Origin: Candidatus Yanofskybacteria bacterium CG10_big_fil_rev_8_21_14_0_10_36_16 | GTDB taxonomy: Bacteria > Patescibacteria > Paceibacteria > 2-02-FULL-40-12 > IGHO2-01-FULL-4-A | Assembly: GCA_002794035.1 (NCBI GenBank) | Contig: PCXQ01000007.1 | Span: 23,938-87,937 of the forward strand | Direction: 5' to 3' | DNA length: 64,000 bases | In this document: positions 24,103-31,835 of the stretch, in pieces | Layout of the letters: each line of letters opens with the position of its first letter | Numbering within the stretch: position 1 is the first letter of the stretch | Notes under the pieces: generated by a model | What the model was told of the DNA's origin: nothing | The model's input: only the letters and a program-made list of their open reading frames with translations | The model's database searches: none | Program-made: the position numbers and the translations under genes

Positions 24103-25482
24103 TTATTTGTCATTGTTTTTATTTTTTACACTTTCTTCAACTTCTTGATACAAGCCTTCTTTTAATGAGGGCTCCAAATCCGCCGAAGATTTTTCCTCCT
24201 CTTTGTTTTCTGCTTTTTTTTCCGGACTGTTTTTTCCTTCCTCAACGATTTTTTCAGCTTCTTCAGCTGTTATTTCTTCTTTAGGCGATCTTACATCAAT
24301 TTTCCAACCAGTTAATTTAGCGGCCAATCTTACATTCTGACCTTTTTTACCTATAGCAAGAGAAAACTGATCATCAGATACCTCAACTAAAGCATGCTTA
24401 CTCTCGTCATCTAGTATTTTTACACCCACAACCTTGGCTGGGGCCAAACTATTGGCAATATATTTAACAGGGTCTTCTCTCCATTCTATAATGTCTATTT
24501 TCTCACCATTAAGTTCGTTTATAACAGTTTGGACCCTTACTCCTTTTTGACCAACCAATGAACCGATTGGATCAACATTCTCTTCATTTGATAAAACAGC
24601 AACTTTAGATCTTGAACCGGCTTCTCTAGCTACAGATTTTATTTCAACATTTCCTGCTTCAATTTCAGGAACCTCAAATTCAAATAACTTTAATACCAAT
24701 CTGGGGTGTGATCTTGAAAGAAATATTGAAGGTCCTCTATTTGTTTCTTCAACTCTTAAAACTAAAAACTTAAGTCTTTGGCCAATTCTGTAATTATCAG
24801 AAAACACCTGTTCAATAGCAGGTAAAATACCGTTTGTTTTTCCAAGATCAACAAACACCGTTCTACCCTCAGTTCTTTGAACAACTCCGGAAACAACTTC
24901 ACCTTCAAGATTTTTGAATTCCTTAAACACAACCTCTCTTTCTGCTTCACGCAATCTTTGTATAATAACCTGTTTTGCTGTTTGAGCTGCTATCCTGCCG
25001 AACTCAGTCTTTGTTTCAAGCTCTGTTACTACTTCATCGCCTATTTTTAATTTTTTGTCTGTTTTCTTTGCATCTTCAAGAGTTATATATTTTTCAGGAT
25101 TAAATTTAATTCTTAAATCTTCTTCCTCTTCTTCTTCATTTTTACCATCCTTATCTTCTTTTTTGTTTGAATCACTATCTTCTTCTTTTTTTACTTTTTC
25201 ATTTTTGCTTTGTGGCTCTATGTTTTCATCAAACTTAGGCAATTCCCCAACAACATACCCTTCTTCATCAACTCCTTCAATAACTATTTTTACCTGCCAA
25301 ACCTTAATACCACCAGTCTCCTGGTTAAGTTTTGCTTTTATGATCTGCCCCTTTTCTCCATAATCTTTTTTGTAAGCAGCAGCAATTGCGGCTTCTATTG
25401 TTTCAACAATTCTATCTTCAGAAATACCTTTTTCTTCAGCTATTTGCCTTATTGATGTAATAAATTCTTTTGTGTTTAACAT
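24103..25482 (-). CDS. nusA: Transcription termination/antitermination factor NusA
   Basis: NusA binds RNA polymerase and controls pausing, termination and antitermination. The 459 residues show an N-terminal polymerase-binding domain (about 1-85 and 130-185), an S1 domain (about 185-265, LEGEVVSGVVQRTEGRTVFVDLG) and two KH domains (about 285-420, with VGQKGVRVQTVI and IGKKGQNVRLAA). Two features are unusual: an acidic insertion of about 45 residues within the N-terminal domain (a run of Glu/Lys/Asp near 85-125) and a Glu/Lys-rich C-terminal tail. No rimP gene is adjacent, and infB is far away at 60.8 kb, so the classic operon is split. Confidence 0.95.
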   Translation of the reverse strand: MLNTKEFITSIRQIAEEKGISEDRIVETIEAAIAAAYKKDYGEKGQIIKAKLNQETGGIKVWQVKIVIEGVDEEGYVVGELPKFDENIEPQSKNEKVKKEEDSDSNKKEDKDGKNEEEEEEDLRIKFNPEKYITLEDAKKTDKKLKIGDEVVTELETKTEFGRIAAQTAKQVIIQRLREAEREVVFKEFKNLEGEVVSGVVQRTEGRTVFVDLGKTNGILPAIEQVFSDNYRIGQRLKFLVLRVEETNRGPSIFLSRSHPRLVLKLFEFEVPEIEAGNVEIKSVAREAGSRSKVAVLSNEENVDPIGSLVGQKGVRVQTVINELNGEKIDIIEWREDPVKYIANSLAPAKVVGVKILDDESKHALVEVSDDQFSLAIGKKGQNVRLAAKLTGWKIDVRSPKEEITAEEAEKIVEEGKNSPEKKAENKEEEKSSADLEPSLKEGLYQEVEESVKNKNNDK

Positions 25483-25850
25483 AACTTTAGTTTACAACAT
25501 TAACGCCTTAACAAAAACACACGCAAATTTTAAGATTAAAAATTTTTAAGTATTTTTAGTTTAAAACGTTAATATTTTTTTAATAAAACGGGTCGCTTTT
25601 TTAGCGACCTTGATATCATTCAACCTTAAATATAAGTATATTATTTTTTTAAAGGAGTGTCAATAGTTACAAAATTATTTGCCCACAAGTTATCCCCCGG
25701 TAGAGGTATTTACCCAATTATGTCAAAATGGTAAGTAACAGTTTGCCCCTGTTGAAAACAAATAACAATTTGAATGCTATAATTCAGTTATATGTTATGC
25801 GTTATATTTAATATCAAAAATATTACATATAATGCATAAAATACTTAATA
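25483..25850. other. Divergent intergenic region nusA/pilB
   Basis: This 368-base AT-rich gap holds a GGTCGC/GCGACC hairpin (25590-25612), which may be a terminator for neither neighbour, and an extended -10 promoter for the pilB-like gene at 25775-25783. Just before the pilB start is an imperfect dyad of GTTATATGTTATGC type. Nothing else is recognisable. Confidence 0.5.
25775..25783 (+). promoter_or_regulatory. Extended -10 promoter for the pilB-like gene
   Basis: TGCTATAAT has the TGn extension before a consensus -10. No good -35 lies at 17 bases; the nearest TTGAAA is 20 bases away. Confidence 0.55.
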
Positions 25851-27560
25851 ATGCCATCGATACCCCAAAAAGATACAAGGAACACAGAGCTTGAAAAAGA
25901 ACTTGATAAAAAAATGTCAGAGATTGAAGTAGATCGTGAAAAAGAAGAAGCGCAAGCCCTAGCTCAAAAAGTGGGGCTACCTTTTGTTAATTTAACAGGA
26001 TTCCCTATCGATGTTAGCGCTCTTAGTATAATACCGGAAGAAGAAGCACAGAGGGGTCGCATCGCAATAGTATCAAAAGATGGCAACAATCTAAAAGTTG
26101 TGACCGAAAACCCAGACAATCCAGAAACTAAAAAGATTTTAGAATCTCTAGAAAGCAAAGGATACTCTTATGCACTTGCAGTAGTATCTATAAATGACTT
26201 TAATAAGGTTCTCAAAAGATATAAAGAGGTTAAACAGAAAAAAAGAGTACAGCTTGGTGTTGTCGGAATACCCGAAGAAGAGGTTTCTGAACTTCAAAAA
26301 GAAATTCAAAGCATCTCGGACCTAAAAGAAAAATTAGGATCCATGAGTATAAGCAAGGTTCTCAATATTTTACTTGCTGGTGCTTTAAAAACCCAAGCCT
26401 CAGACATTCACTTTGAAACCGAAGAAAAAGGAATCAGGTTAAGATATAGGGTTGATGGATTGTTAATAAACGTAGTTGAAACGAAAAAAGAAGGCTATGA
26501 AAAACTTTTGAGTAGAATAAAGTTGATGTCTGGATTAAAAATAAATATAAATTCTAAACCCCAAGACGGCAGGTTCACAATAAGACAAGGAAAATTAGAC
26601 ATTGAAATTAGAGTCTCAGTAATACCAAGTGAGTATGGAGAAAGCATTGTAATGAGAGTTCTTGACCCCAGAGTCATCAAGCAGCATCTTGAAGAACTTG
26701 GCATGAGAGATGAGACATTAACAACGGTGAAACGTCTCCTTAAAAAAATAACGGGAGCCATTGCAACAACCGGGCCTACTGGTTCTGGAAAAACCACTAC
26801 TCTTTATGCTTTTCTTAGACACGTTAATGCTCCTGAAATAAAAATAATTACAATCGAAGACCCAATAGAGTATCATATAGAAAGCGTCACTCAAACCCAA
26901 GTTGACCCGGCTTCAGGTTATACATTCTCTAACGGCCTTCGGTCAATTGTGCGTCAGGACCCTGATGTGATATTGGTAGGAGAGATAAGAGATGTTGAAA
27001 CAGCAGAGATTGCCATGCAAGCTTCCCTTACCGGTCACCAGGTATTTACAACTCTTCACACAAATGATGCTTCTGGAGCAATACCAAGACTTATTGACTT
27101 AGGTGTTAAACCAATAACAATTGCTCCCGCCCTAAATGCATCGATGGCACAAAGATTAGTTAGACGCCTCTGTGATAACTGTAAAGTTAAACAAAAGTTA
27201 TCTATTAATGATTACAAAAAAATCGAGTTCGAATTTAGTAAGGTTTCAGAGGTGTCCAGAGATCAACTGCCTGAGCTGAATCAATCAATAGAAATTTACT
27301 ATCCAGCAAAATGCAAAGAGTGTCACGATACTGGTTATAGAGGAAGAATGGGTATTTTTGAAATATTTGAAATTGATACTGAATTAGAAAAATTAATACA
27401 AACATCTCCTGCAATATCTGATATTAGAGATTTGGCTATTAAAAAAGGTATGGTAACCATGGTTCAAGACGGTATGATAAAAGCCCTCAAAGGGCTGACG
27501 TCAATGGAAGAAGTAATGAGAGTAACAGGAGATACTCAAATACCGCTAGAAATAAAGTAA
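25851..27560 (+). CDS. Type IV pilus assembly / type II secretion ATPase (PilB/GspE)
   Basis: The 569 residues match the pilus-extension ATPases. The N-terminal domain (about 25-130) is of T2SSE_N type. The ATPase core has Walker A GPTGSGKT (308-315), an Asp box near IITIEDPIEYHIE, Walker B VGEIRDVETAEIA and a His box TGHQVFTTLHTNDA. The zinc tetracysteine motif is present as CDNC (about 445) and CKEC (about 490). It powers assembly of type IV pili, widespread in Patescibacteria and linked to DNA uptake and attachment. PilC, PilM-O and pilins are not in this window, so the locus is split from them. Confidence 0.93.
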   Translation: MPSIPQKDTRNTELEKELDKKMSEIEVDREKEEAQALAQKVGLPFVNLTGFPIDVSALSIIPEEEAQRGRIAIVSKDGNNLKVVTENPDNPETKKILESLESKGYSYALAVVSINDFNKVLKRYKEVKQKKRVQLGVVGIPEEEVSELQKEIQSISDLKEKLGSMSISKVLNILLAGALKTQASDIHFETEEKGIRLRYRVDGLLINVVETKKEGYEKLLSRIKLMSGLKININSKPQDGRFTIRQGKLDIEIRVSVIPSEYGESIVMRVLDPRVIKQHLEELGMRDETLTTVKRLLKKITGAIATTGPTGSGKTTTLYAFLRHVNAPEIKIITIEDPIEYHIESVTQTQVDPASGYTFSNGLRSIVRQDPDVILVGEIRDVETAEIAMQASLTGHQVFTTLHTNDASGAIPRLIDLGVKPITIAPALNASMAQRLVRRLCDNCKVKQKLSINDYKKIEFEFSKVSEVSRDQLPELNQSIEIYYPAKCKECHDTGYRGRMGIFEIFEIDTELEKLIQTSPAISDIRDLAIKKGMVTMVQDGMIKALKGLTSMEEVMRVTGDTQIPLEIK

Positions 27561-27582
27561 AAACGAATTTAAAATTCAATAC

Positions 27583-27752
27583 AAAGCCCCTGTAACCCGC
27601 AGGCAAAATAAACCCGGATCTTGGGAAATACCGGGGCAGAGCAAAACAGAGGTATAATCCAGTCGGAACCAGGTTACCCATCTGAAAAATGCTCCGATTG
27701 AGACGAGTGCATCAACAAACCTCTCAAGATACCTGCGGGTTATAGGGGCTTT
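27583..27752 (+). ncRNA. Structured RNA with a 21-bp closing helix, unknown family
   Basis: 27583-27603 and 27732-27752 form a continuous 21-bp helix (AAAGCCCC...GCAGG with its complement, one G-U). Within it are CCCGG/CCGGG, a GAGGT/ACCTC helix and an AGTCGGA/TCCGATT hairpin, giving a multibranched fold. A T-rich run (27753-27767) follows the closing helix like a terminator. No promoter is evident, so it may be processed from the pilB transcript. SRP, RNase P and tmRNA signatures were not found. A 5' leader role for ruvB is possible but the T-run argues for a free RNA. Confidence 0.65.
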
Positions 27753-27828
27753 ATTTATTGTTTTTTTGTAATCAAAACACCCTTTGTTTAGGGAACTTTT
27801 ACTTATATTCTATATAAAATTTCACAAT

Positions 27829-28869
27829 ATGTCAAATACTATTCAGAAAAAAAAGACCAAAGAACCCTCTGTAAAAAACAACCCCGAAGACCAGGAATTT
27901 GACCTTGCTTTAAGACCATTGGGTTTTAATGAGTATGTAGGCCAAGAAAACATAAAGAAAAACCTTGCCATACTTGTTGGTGCAGCAAAAAAAAGAGGAG
28001 ATTCGTTAGATCACATTCTTGTACATGGTCCTGCAGGGCTTGGGAAAACAACTCTTGCTTTAATAGTAGCCAAAGAATATGGCTCTGGCATAAGAATAAC
28101 GTCAGGAGCAGCTCTTGAAAAAGCTGGAGATATTGGATCTATACTAACCGGACTCTCAGACGGTGATTTTTTGTTTATAGATGAAGTGCACCGTTTAAAT
28201 AAAACAGTTGAGGAAACTCTGTATCCAGCAATGGAAAACCATAGTTTGGATATTATAATAGGCAAAGGCACATCAGCTAAAACATTACAAATTAAACTCC
28301 CCCGCTTTACTTTAATTGCTGCAACAACAAAAATTTCATTGCTTTCAAACCCTTTTCGTTCCAGATTTGGCGCTTCATACAAGCTTGATTTTTATAATCA
28401 AGAAGAAATGGAAAAAATAATTAGACGTTCCTCAGATCTTTTGGGTATAAAGACTTCACCAGAAGCAATATATATTATAGCTCGTGCTTCAAGATACACA
28501 CCAAGGATAGCTAACAGACTTTTGCGTCGTGCTAGAGATTATGCTCAATTTAACGAGTCGGGTTTTTTAGATGCAGAAGTAGCAAAAAAATCACTTGATC
28601 TTTTAGGTGTAGATGAGATAGGTCTTGAGAATACAGACAGAAGAATCCTAGAGGTTGTTGCTAAAAATTTCAAAGGAGGGCCAGCAGGCCTTAAATCAAT
28701 TGCAGCAGCAGTAGCAGAAGAAGAATCAACAATAGAAGATGTTTATGAACCATATCTTATGAGAATTGGCTTTTTAGCAAGAACCCCTAGGGGTAGGATT
28801 GTTACAGACGCAGGATATAAACACATCGGACTTGAACAGCCAAAAGAATCACAAGCATCATTGTTGTAA
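27829..28869 (+). CDS. ruvB: Holliday junction branch-migration ATPase RuvB
   Basis: RuvB hexamers drive branch migration with RuvA and hand junctions to RuvC. The 346 residues from the ATG at 27829 contain Walker A GPAGLGKT (about 66-73), Walker B FLFIDEVH, the sensor/arginine-finger segment SRFGASYKLDFY and the C-terminal winged helix (FKGGPAGLKSIAAAV, YLMRIGFLARTPRGR). A TTG 45 bases upstream is in frame but adds non-family residues. yebC and ruvC follow in the same direction; ruvA is not in the window. Confidence 0.97.
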   Translation: MSNTIQKKKTKEPSVKNNPEDQEFDLALRPLGFNEYVGQENIKKNLAILVGAAKKRGDSLDHILVHGPAGLGKTTLALIVAKEYGSGIRITSGAALEKAGDIGSILTGLSDGDFLFIDEVHRLNKTVEETLYPAMENHSLDIIIGKGTSAKTLQIKLPRFTLIAATTKISLLSNPFRSRFGASYKLDFYNQEEMEKIIRRSSDLLGIKTSPEAIYIIARASRYTPRIANRLLRRARDYAQFNESGFLDAEVAKKSLDLLGVDEIGLENTDRRILEVVAKNFKGGPAGLKSIAAAVAEEESTIEDVYEPYLMRIGFLARTPRGRIVTDAGYKHIGLEQPKESQASLL

Positions 28870-28935
28870 ATTTTAAACTTGTTGGTATTGATTAAAAATA
28901 GCCAGACGTTTAAAAATTAACAACTAAACTTTGTT

Positions 28936-29652
28936 TTGAGCGGACATTCTAAGTGGTCACAAATAAAACACAAAAAAGGAGCAACCGACCAAAAACGCGG
29001 TCAACTTTTTAGTAAGTTAGCAAAAAAAATATCTATCGCAGCAAAAGACAATCCTGATCCATCTACAAATTACAAACTGCAGGCTGCAATTGACGAAGCC
29101 AAGTCTGCCAATGTACCAAAAGACAATATAGAACGAGCAATAAAAAGTTCTTCTGAAAAGGACTCGGCTGAATTAAAAGAGGTGGTTATACAGGCTGTGG
29201 GTCCAGAGTCCATAGCTATAATAATTGAAGCAATAACAGACAATTCAAACAGAACAATAAATGAAGTAAAGAATATACTCAGCAAAAATAATGCAAAGAT
29301 GGCAGAAGTTGGATCTTTAGATTGGATGTTTGATAAACTCGGAGTTGTTAAGTTCACCAAAGAAAACAAAGATCTCAACGAAGAACAAGAACTAATCTTA
29401 ATAGAAGCAGGGGTTCAAGATATTCAAAAAAACAATGAAGAAATTAGTACATTGTGCCAAACAGAAGATTTATACACCATAAAAAATCTACTTATAGAAA
29501 TGGGGATAAAACCTGATTATGCTGAAATTGAATATATACCAAAAAATCCAATATTAATGCAGGACAATTCTGAAAAAAATAAATTAGAAAAACTGTTTGA
29601 GGAATTAAACGACCACGATGATGTAGAGAATATCTACTCAAACAATGGGTAA
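28936..29652 (+). CDS. yebC: YebC/PmpR-family protein
   Basis: The 238 residues carry the family N-terminus SGHSKWSQIKHKKGATDQKRGQLFSKLAKKI and the typical NVPKDNIERAIK and WMFDKLGVV blocks. Members have been described both as DNA-binding regulators and as ribosome-associated factors that relieve stalling. Start is TTG, with no Shine-Dalgarno. The position between ruvB and ruvC is common in bacteria. Length is normal for the family. Confidence 0.95.
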   Translation: MSGHSKWSQIKHKKGATDQKRGQLFSKLAKKISIAAKDNPDPSTNYKLQAAIDEAKSANVPKDNIERAIKSSSEKDSAELKEVVIQAVGPESIAIIIEAITDNSNRTINEVKNILSKNNAKMAEVGSLDWMFDKLGVVKFTKENKDLNEEQELILIEAGVQDIQKNNEEISTLCQTEDLYTIKNLLIEMGIKPDYAEIEYIPKNPILMQDNSEKNKLEKLFEELNDHDDVENIYSNNG

Positions 29653-29730
29653 TGTTAGTTAACACTTAATCACTTTGTTTTTAAATAATAAAAAATAAAA
29701 AAACAGGTGTTTATTTGCTTATTTATTTAA

Positions 29731-30216
29731 TTGGTTATTTTAGGTATTGACCCTGGAACATCCTTAATAGGTTACGGGGTTATAAAAACAAACAAAGAAG
29801 GTTACACGACTTTAGATTATGGTAAATTTGAGACATTAAAAAATATAAAGAATAAGGACAAGGTACTTGAAATTTTTAATTATTTTGATAAAATTATTAA
29901 AGGTTATAAACCTAACAGAATAGCTATAGAAAGCTTATTTTTTTTTAAAAACAGCAAAACGGTCATAAAAGTAAGTGAAATAAGAGGAATTTTAATGTTA
30001 GCTGCTGCAAAAAATGGTGTTGAAATAAATGAATTTACACCATTACAAGTAAAACAAGCTGTATCAACATATGGCAGAGCCGGGAAAGACCAAGTACAAA
30101 GAATGGTTAAATTAATATTGAATCTAGAAACAGAACCCAAACCTGACGATATTGCAGATGCTTTAGCTCTTGCTATTTGTTGTGCTAATACACTAAAATA
30201 CGAAGATGGTATATAA
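29731..30216 (+). CDS. ruvC: Holliday junction resolvase RuvC
   Basis: RuvC is a dimeric nuclease cutting four-way junctions. The 161 residues show the RNase H-like core with the first acidic residue in VILGIDPGT (Asp about 6), the Glu in IAIESLFF (about 68) and the final Asp pair in PDDIADALALAI (about 140-144). Start is TTG. A perfect hairpin terminator follows the stop codon by a few bases, ending the ruvB-yebC-ruvC unit. Confidence 0.95.
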   Translation: MVILGIDPGTSLIGYGVIKTNKEGYTTLDYGKFETLKNIKNKDKVLEIFNYFDKIIKGYKPNRIAIESLFFFKNSKTVIKVSEIRGILMLAAAKNGVEINEFTPLQVKQAVSTYGRAGKDQVQRMVKLILNLETEPKPDDIADALALAICCANTLKYEDGI

Positions 30217-30219
30217 CTT

Positions 30220-30251
30220 CTTCCTGAATAAAAAATTTTTTATTCAGGAAG
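30220..30251 (+). terminator. Perfect hairpin terminator after ruvC
   Basis: CTTCCTGAATAAAAAA and its exact complement form a 32-base palindrome with an A/T-rich tip. Confidence 0.8.
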
Positions 30252-30340
30252 GGGTTATCCCCTTTTTAATTTGTTCTGTTACACGATAGTAAAAACTGCC
30301 CTCAGGGAAGTTTTGCTATTTAACAGGGCACGGCGTCTAA

Positions 30341-30469
30341 ATGGAAGACATTAAATATTTGTTAGACGACGAAGAAACCACTGATGATTCAGATGGTTCA
30401 GACGAAGAAGAGGTGGATGAAGATTCTGATGATTCAGATGACTCTGGTGACGAAGAAGATTCTGAATAA
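30341..30469 (+). CDS. Small acidic protein, 42 residues
   Basis: An ATG at 30341 opens a 42-codon frame: MEDIKYLLDDEETTDDSDGS, then nearly all Asp, Glu and Ser. It is too short for many gene callers. The strong Asp/Glu/Ser bias could simply reflect a low-complexity repeat, but the frame is clean and is followed by a strong terminator. Just upstream (about 30287-30333) is a stem-loop with GCCCT/AGGGC. No Shine-Dalgarno is visible. If real, it would be a disordered, highly negative protein, perhaps a partner of basic or nucleic-acid-binding proteins. Confidence 0.5.
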   Translation: MEDIKYLLDDEETTDDSDGSDEEEVDEDSDDSDDSGDEEDSE

Positions 30470-30485
30470 ACACTTCTCTTCAGTT

Positions 30486-30523
30486 AGTAATCAAAAACAC
30501 CCAATTGGGTGTTTTTGATTACT
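30486..30523. terminator. Bidirectional terminator between the acidic ORF and tyrS
   Basis: A 38-base perfect palindrome with AATCAAAAACACCC on one arm and its complement on the other, giving T-runs in both directions. Confidence 0.88.
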
Positions 30524-30537
30524 AAGTTTAATTTTGT

Positions 30538-31743
30538 TTATTTGTCAGAATCAAAAGACGTTATTTTTAAAAACTTTCTTGGACCAACTTTTATTATATC
30601 TCCGGGTCTAACCTTAATGTCCCATTTCTTAACTGCCTCATTGTTAACCCTAACGCCCCCTTGTTGAACCAAACGTTTAGCTTCACTCGAAGAAGATGTT
30701 AACCTCGAAGCAACCATTACAGATAACAAATCCCCCTCTATTGAAAGTTTAAATTTTTGTATTTCTTCGGGGGTTTCTTTGTTAACTATTTTTTCAAACA
30801 CTTCTTTGGCTTCTTTGGCCCTACTTTCATCATAATAAATTTTAACAACCTCAAAAGCTAGCTCTTTTTTTACATTAACAGGATTTTCTTTTTTGTTATC
30901 AATAGCTTTTTGTTTGTTTTCAATATACTCACTATCTTTATCTGTAGCTAATTCAAAAAAAGTTTTTATCATTTCATCAGGAACTCCTGCCATAATTTTT
31001 CCATACACATCTTCTGGTGAATCACTTAGAGCAATGAAACTTTTTTCAGTCTTACTTAATTTTTTACCACTATCTGCATCTACTAGCAATTTTGTGGCTA
31101 AAACTATTTTGTTTTTATCCAAATAAATCTTTTCTAAATCTCTTCCAATTAACATATTAAATACCTGATCATTACCCCCTACTTCTCCGTCAACTTCCAT
31201 AGCCACAGAATCATAGCCCTGCATTAAGGGATACAAAAATTCATGCATATATATGGGTTTTTCTTTCTCAATTCGTTTCTGAAACATATCTCTTGCTTCA
31301 ATTTGCTGAACAGTAATATTGCTAGCTAAATCAATAATTTTTTCAAATGTCATTTTTTTAAGCCACTTACTATTGTATTCGATTTTAAATAATTTTTTCG
31401 GTATGATTTTTTCTATCTGATTAATGTAGTTTTTCATGTTTTCTTTAACTTCTTTCTCTTCAAGTTTTTTCCTTGTTGCTTCTTTGTCGGTAGGATCTCC
31501 AATCATAGCCGTAAAATCACCTATCAGTATTATTACTTTATGACCTATTTCGGCTAATTTTTTCAACAAAAAAAGCTGAACCGTGTGTCCAATATGCAAA
31601 CTAGGTCCTGTTGGATCTATACCGTAATAAAACTTAAGCTTCTCTTTACCCAATCTTTCAAAAACCTCCTCTTTTAACGGATAAGCAACATTTATATATC
31701 TACTAAATAATTCACTTATTTTATTGTTGTCTTTATTAGTCAT
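30538..31743 (-). CDS. tyrS: Tyrosyl-tRNA synthetase
   Basis: This class I synthetase charges tRNA-Tyr. The 401 residues have the HIGH motif (about 50-53 in GPSLHIGHTVQL), a KMSKS-equivalent KKLSKTEKS (about 233) and a C-terminal S4 RNA-binding domain (about 335-395, SSSSEAKRLVQQGGVRVN). The catalytic core residues GIDPTGPSLH and GGNDQVFNMLIGRDL fit TyrRS. No Shine-Dalgarno or T-box leader is visible; the 90 bases upstream are AT-rich and shared with the divergent penicillin-binding-protein gene. Confidence 0.95.
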   Translation of the reverse strand: MTNKDNNKISELFSRYINVAYPLKEEVFERLGKEKLKFYYGIDPTGPSLHIGHTVQLFLLKKLAEIGHKVIILIGDFTAMIGDPTDKEATRKKLEEKEVKENMKNYINQIEKIIPKKLFKIEYNSKWLKKMTFEKIIDLASNITVQQIEARDMFQKRIEKEKPIYMHEFLYPLMQGYDSVAMEVDGEVGGNDQVFNMLIGRDLEKIYLDKNKIVLATKLLVDADSGKKLSKTEKSFIALSDSPEDVYGKIMAGVPDEMIKTFFELATDKDSEYIENKQKAIDNKKENPVNVKKELAFEVVKIYYDESRAKEAKEVFEKIVNKETPEEIQKFKLSIEGDLLSVMVASRLTSSSSEAKRLVQQGGVRVNNEAVKKWDIKVRPGDIIKVGPRKFLKITSFDSDK

Positions 31744-31835
31744 AATCTAAATATACTTAAAAATCGTTTTAAATTCAATCAAAAACATAATTTAAAAACA
31801 TTGAAAAAAACCATAAAATATGGCAATATTTAGAA

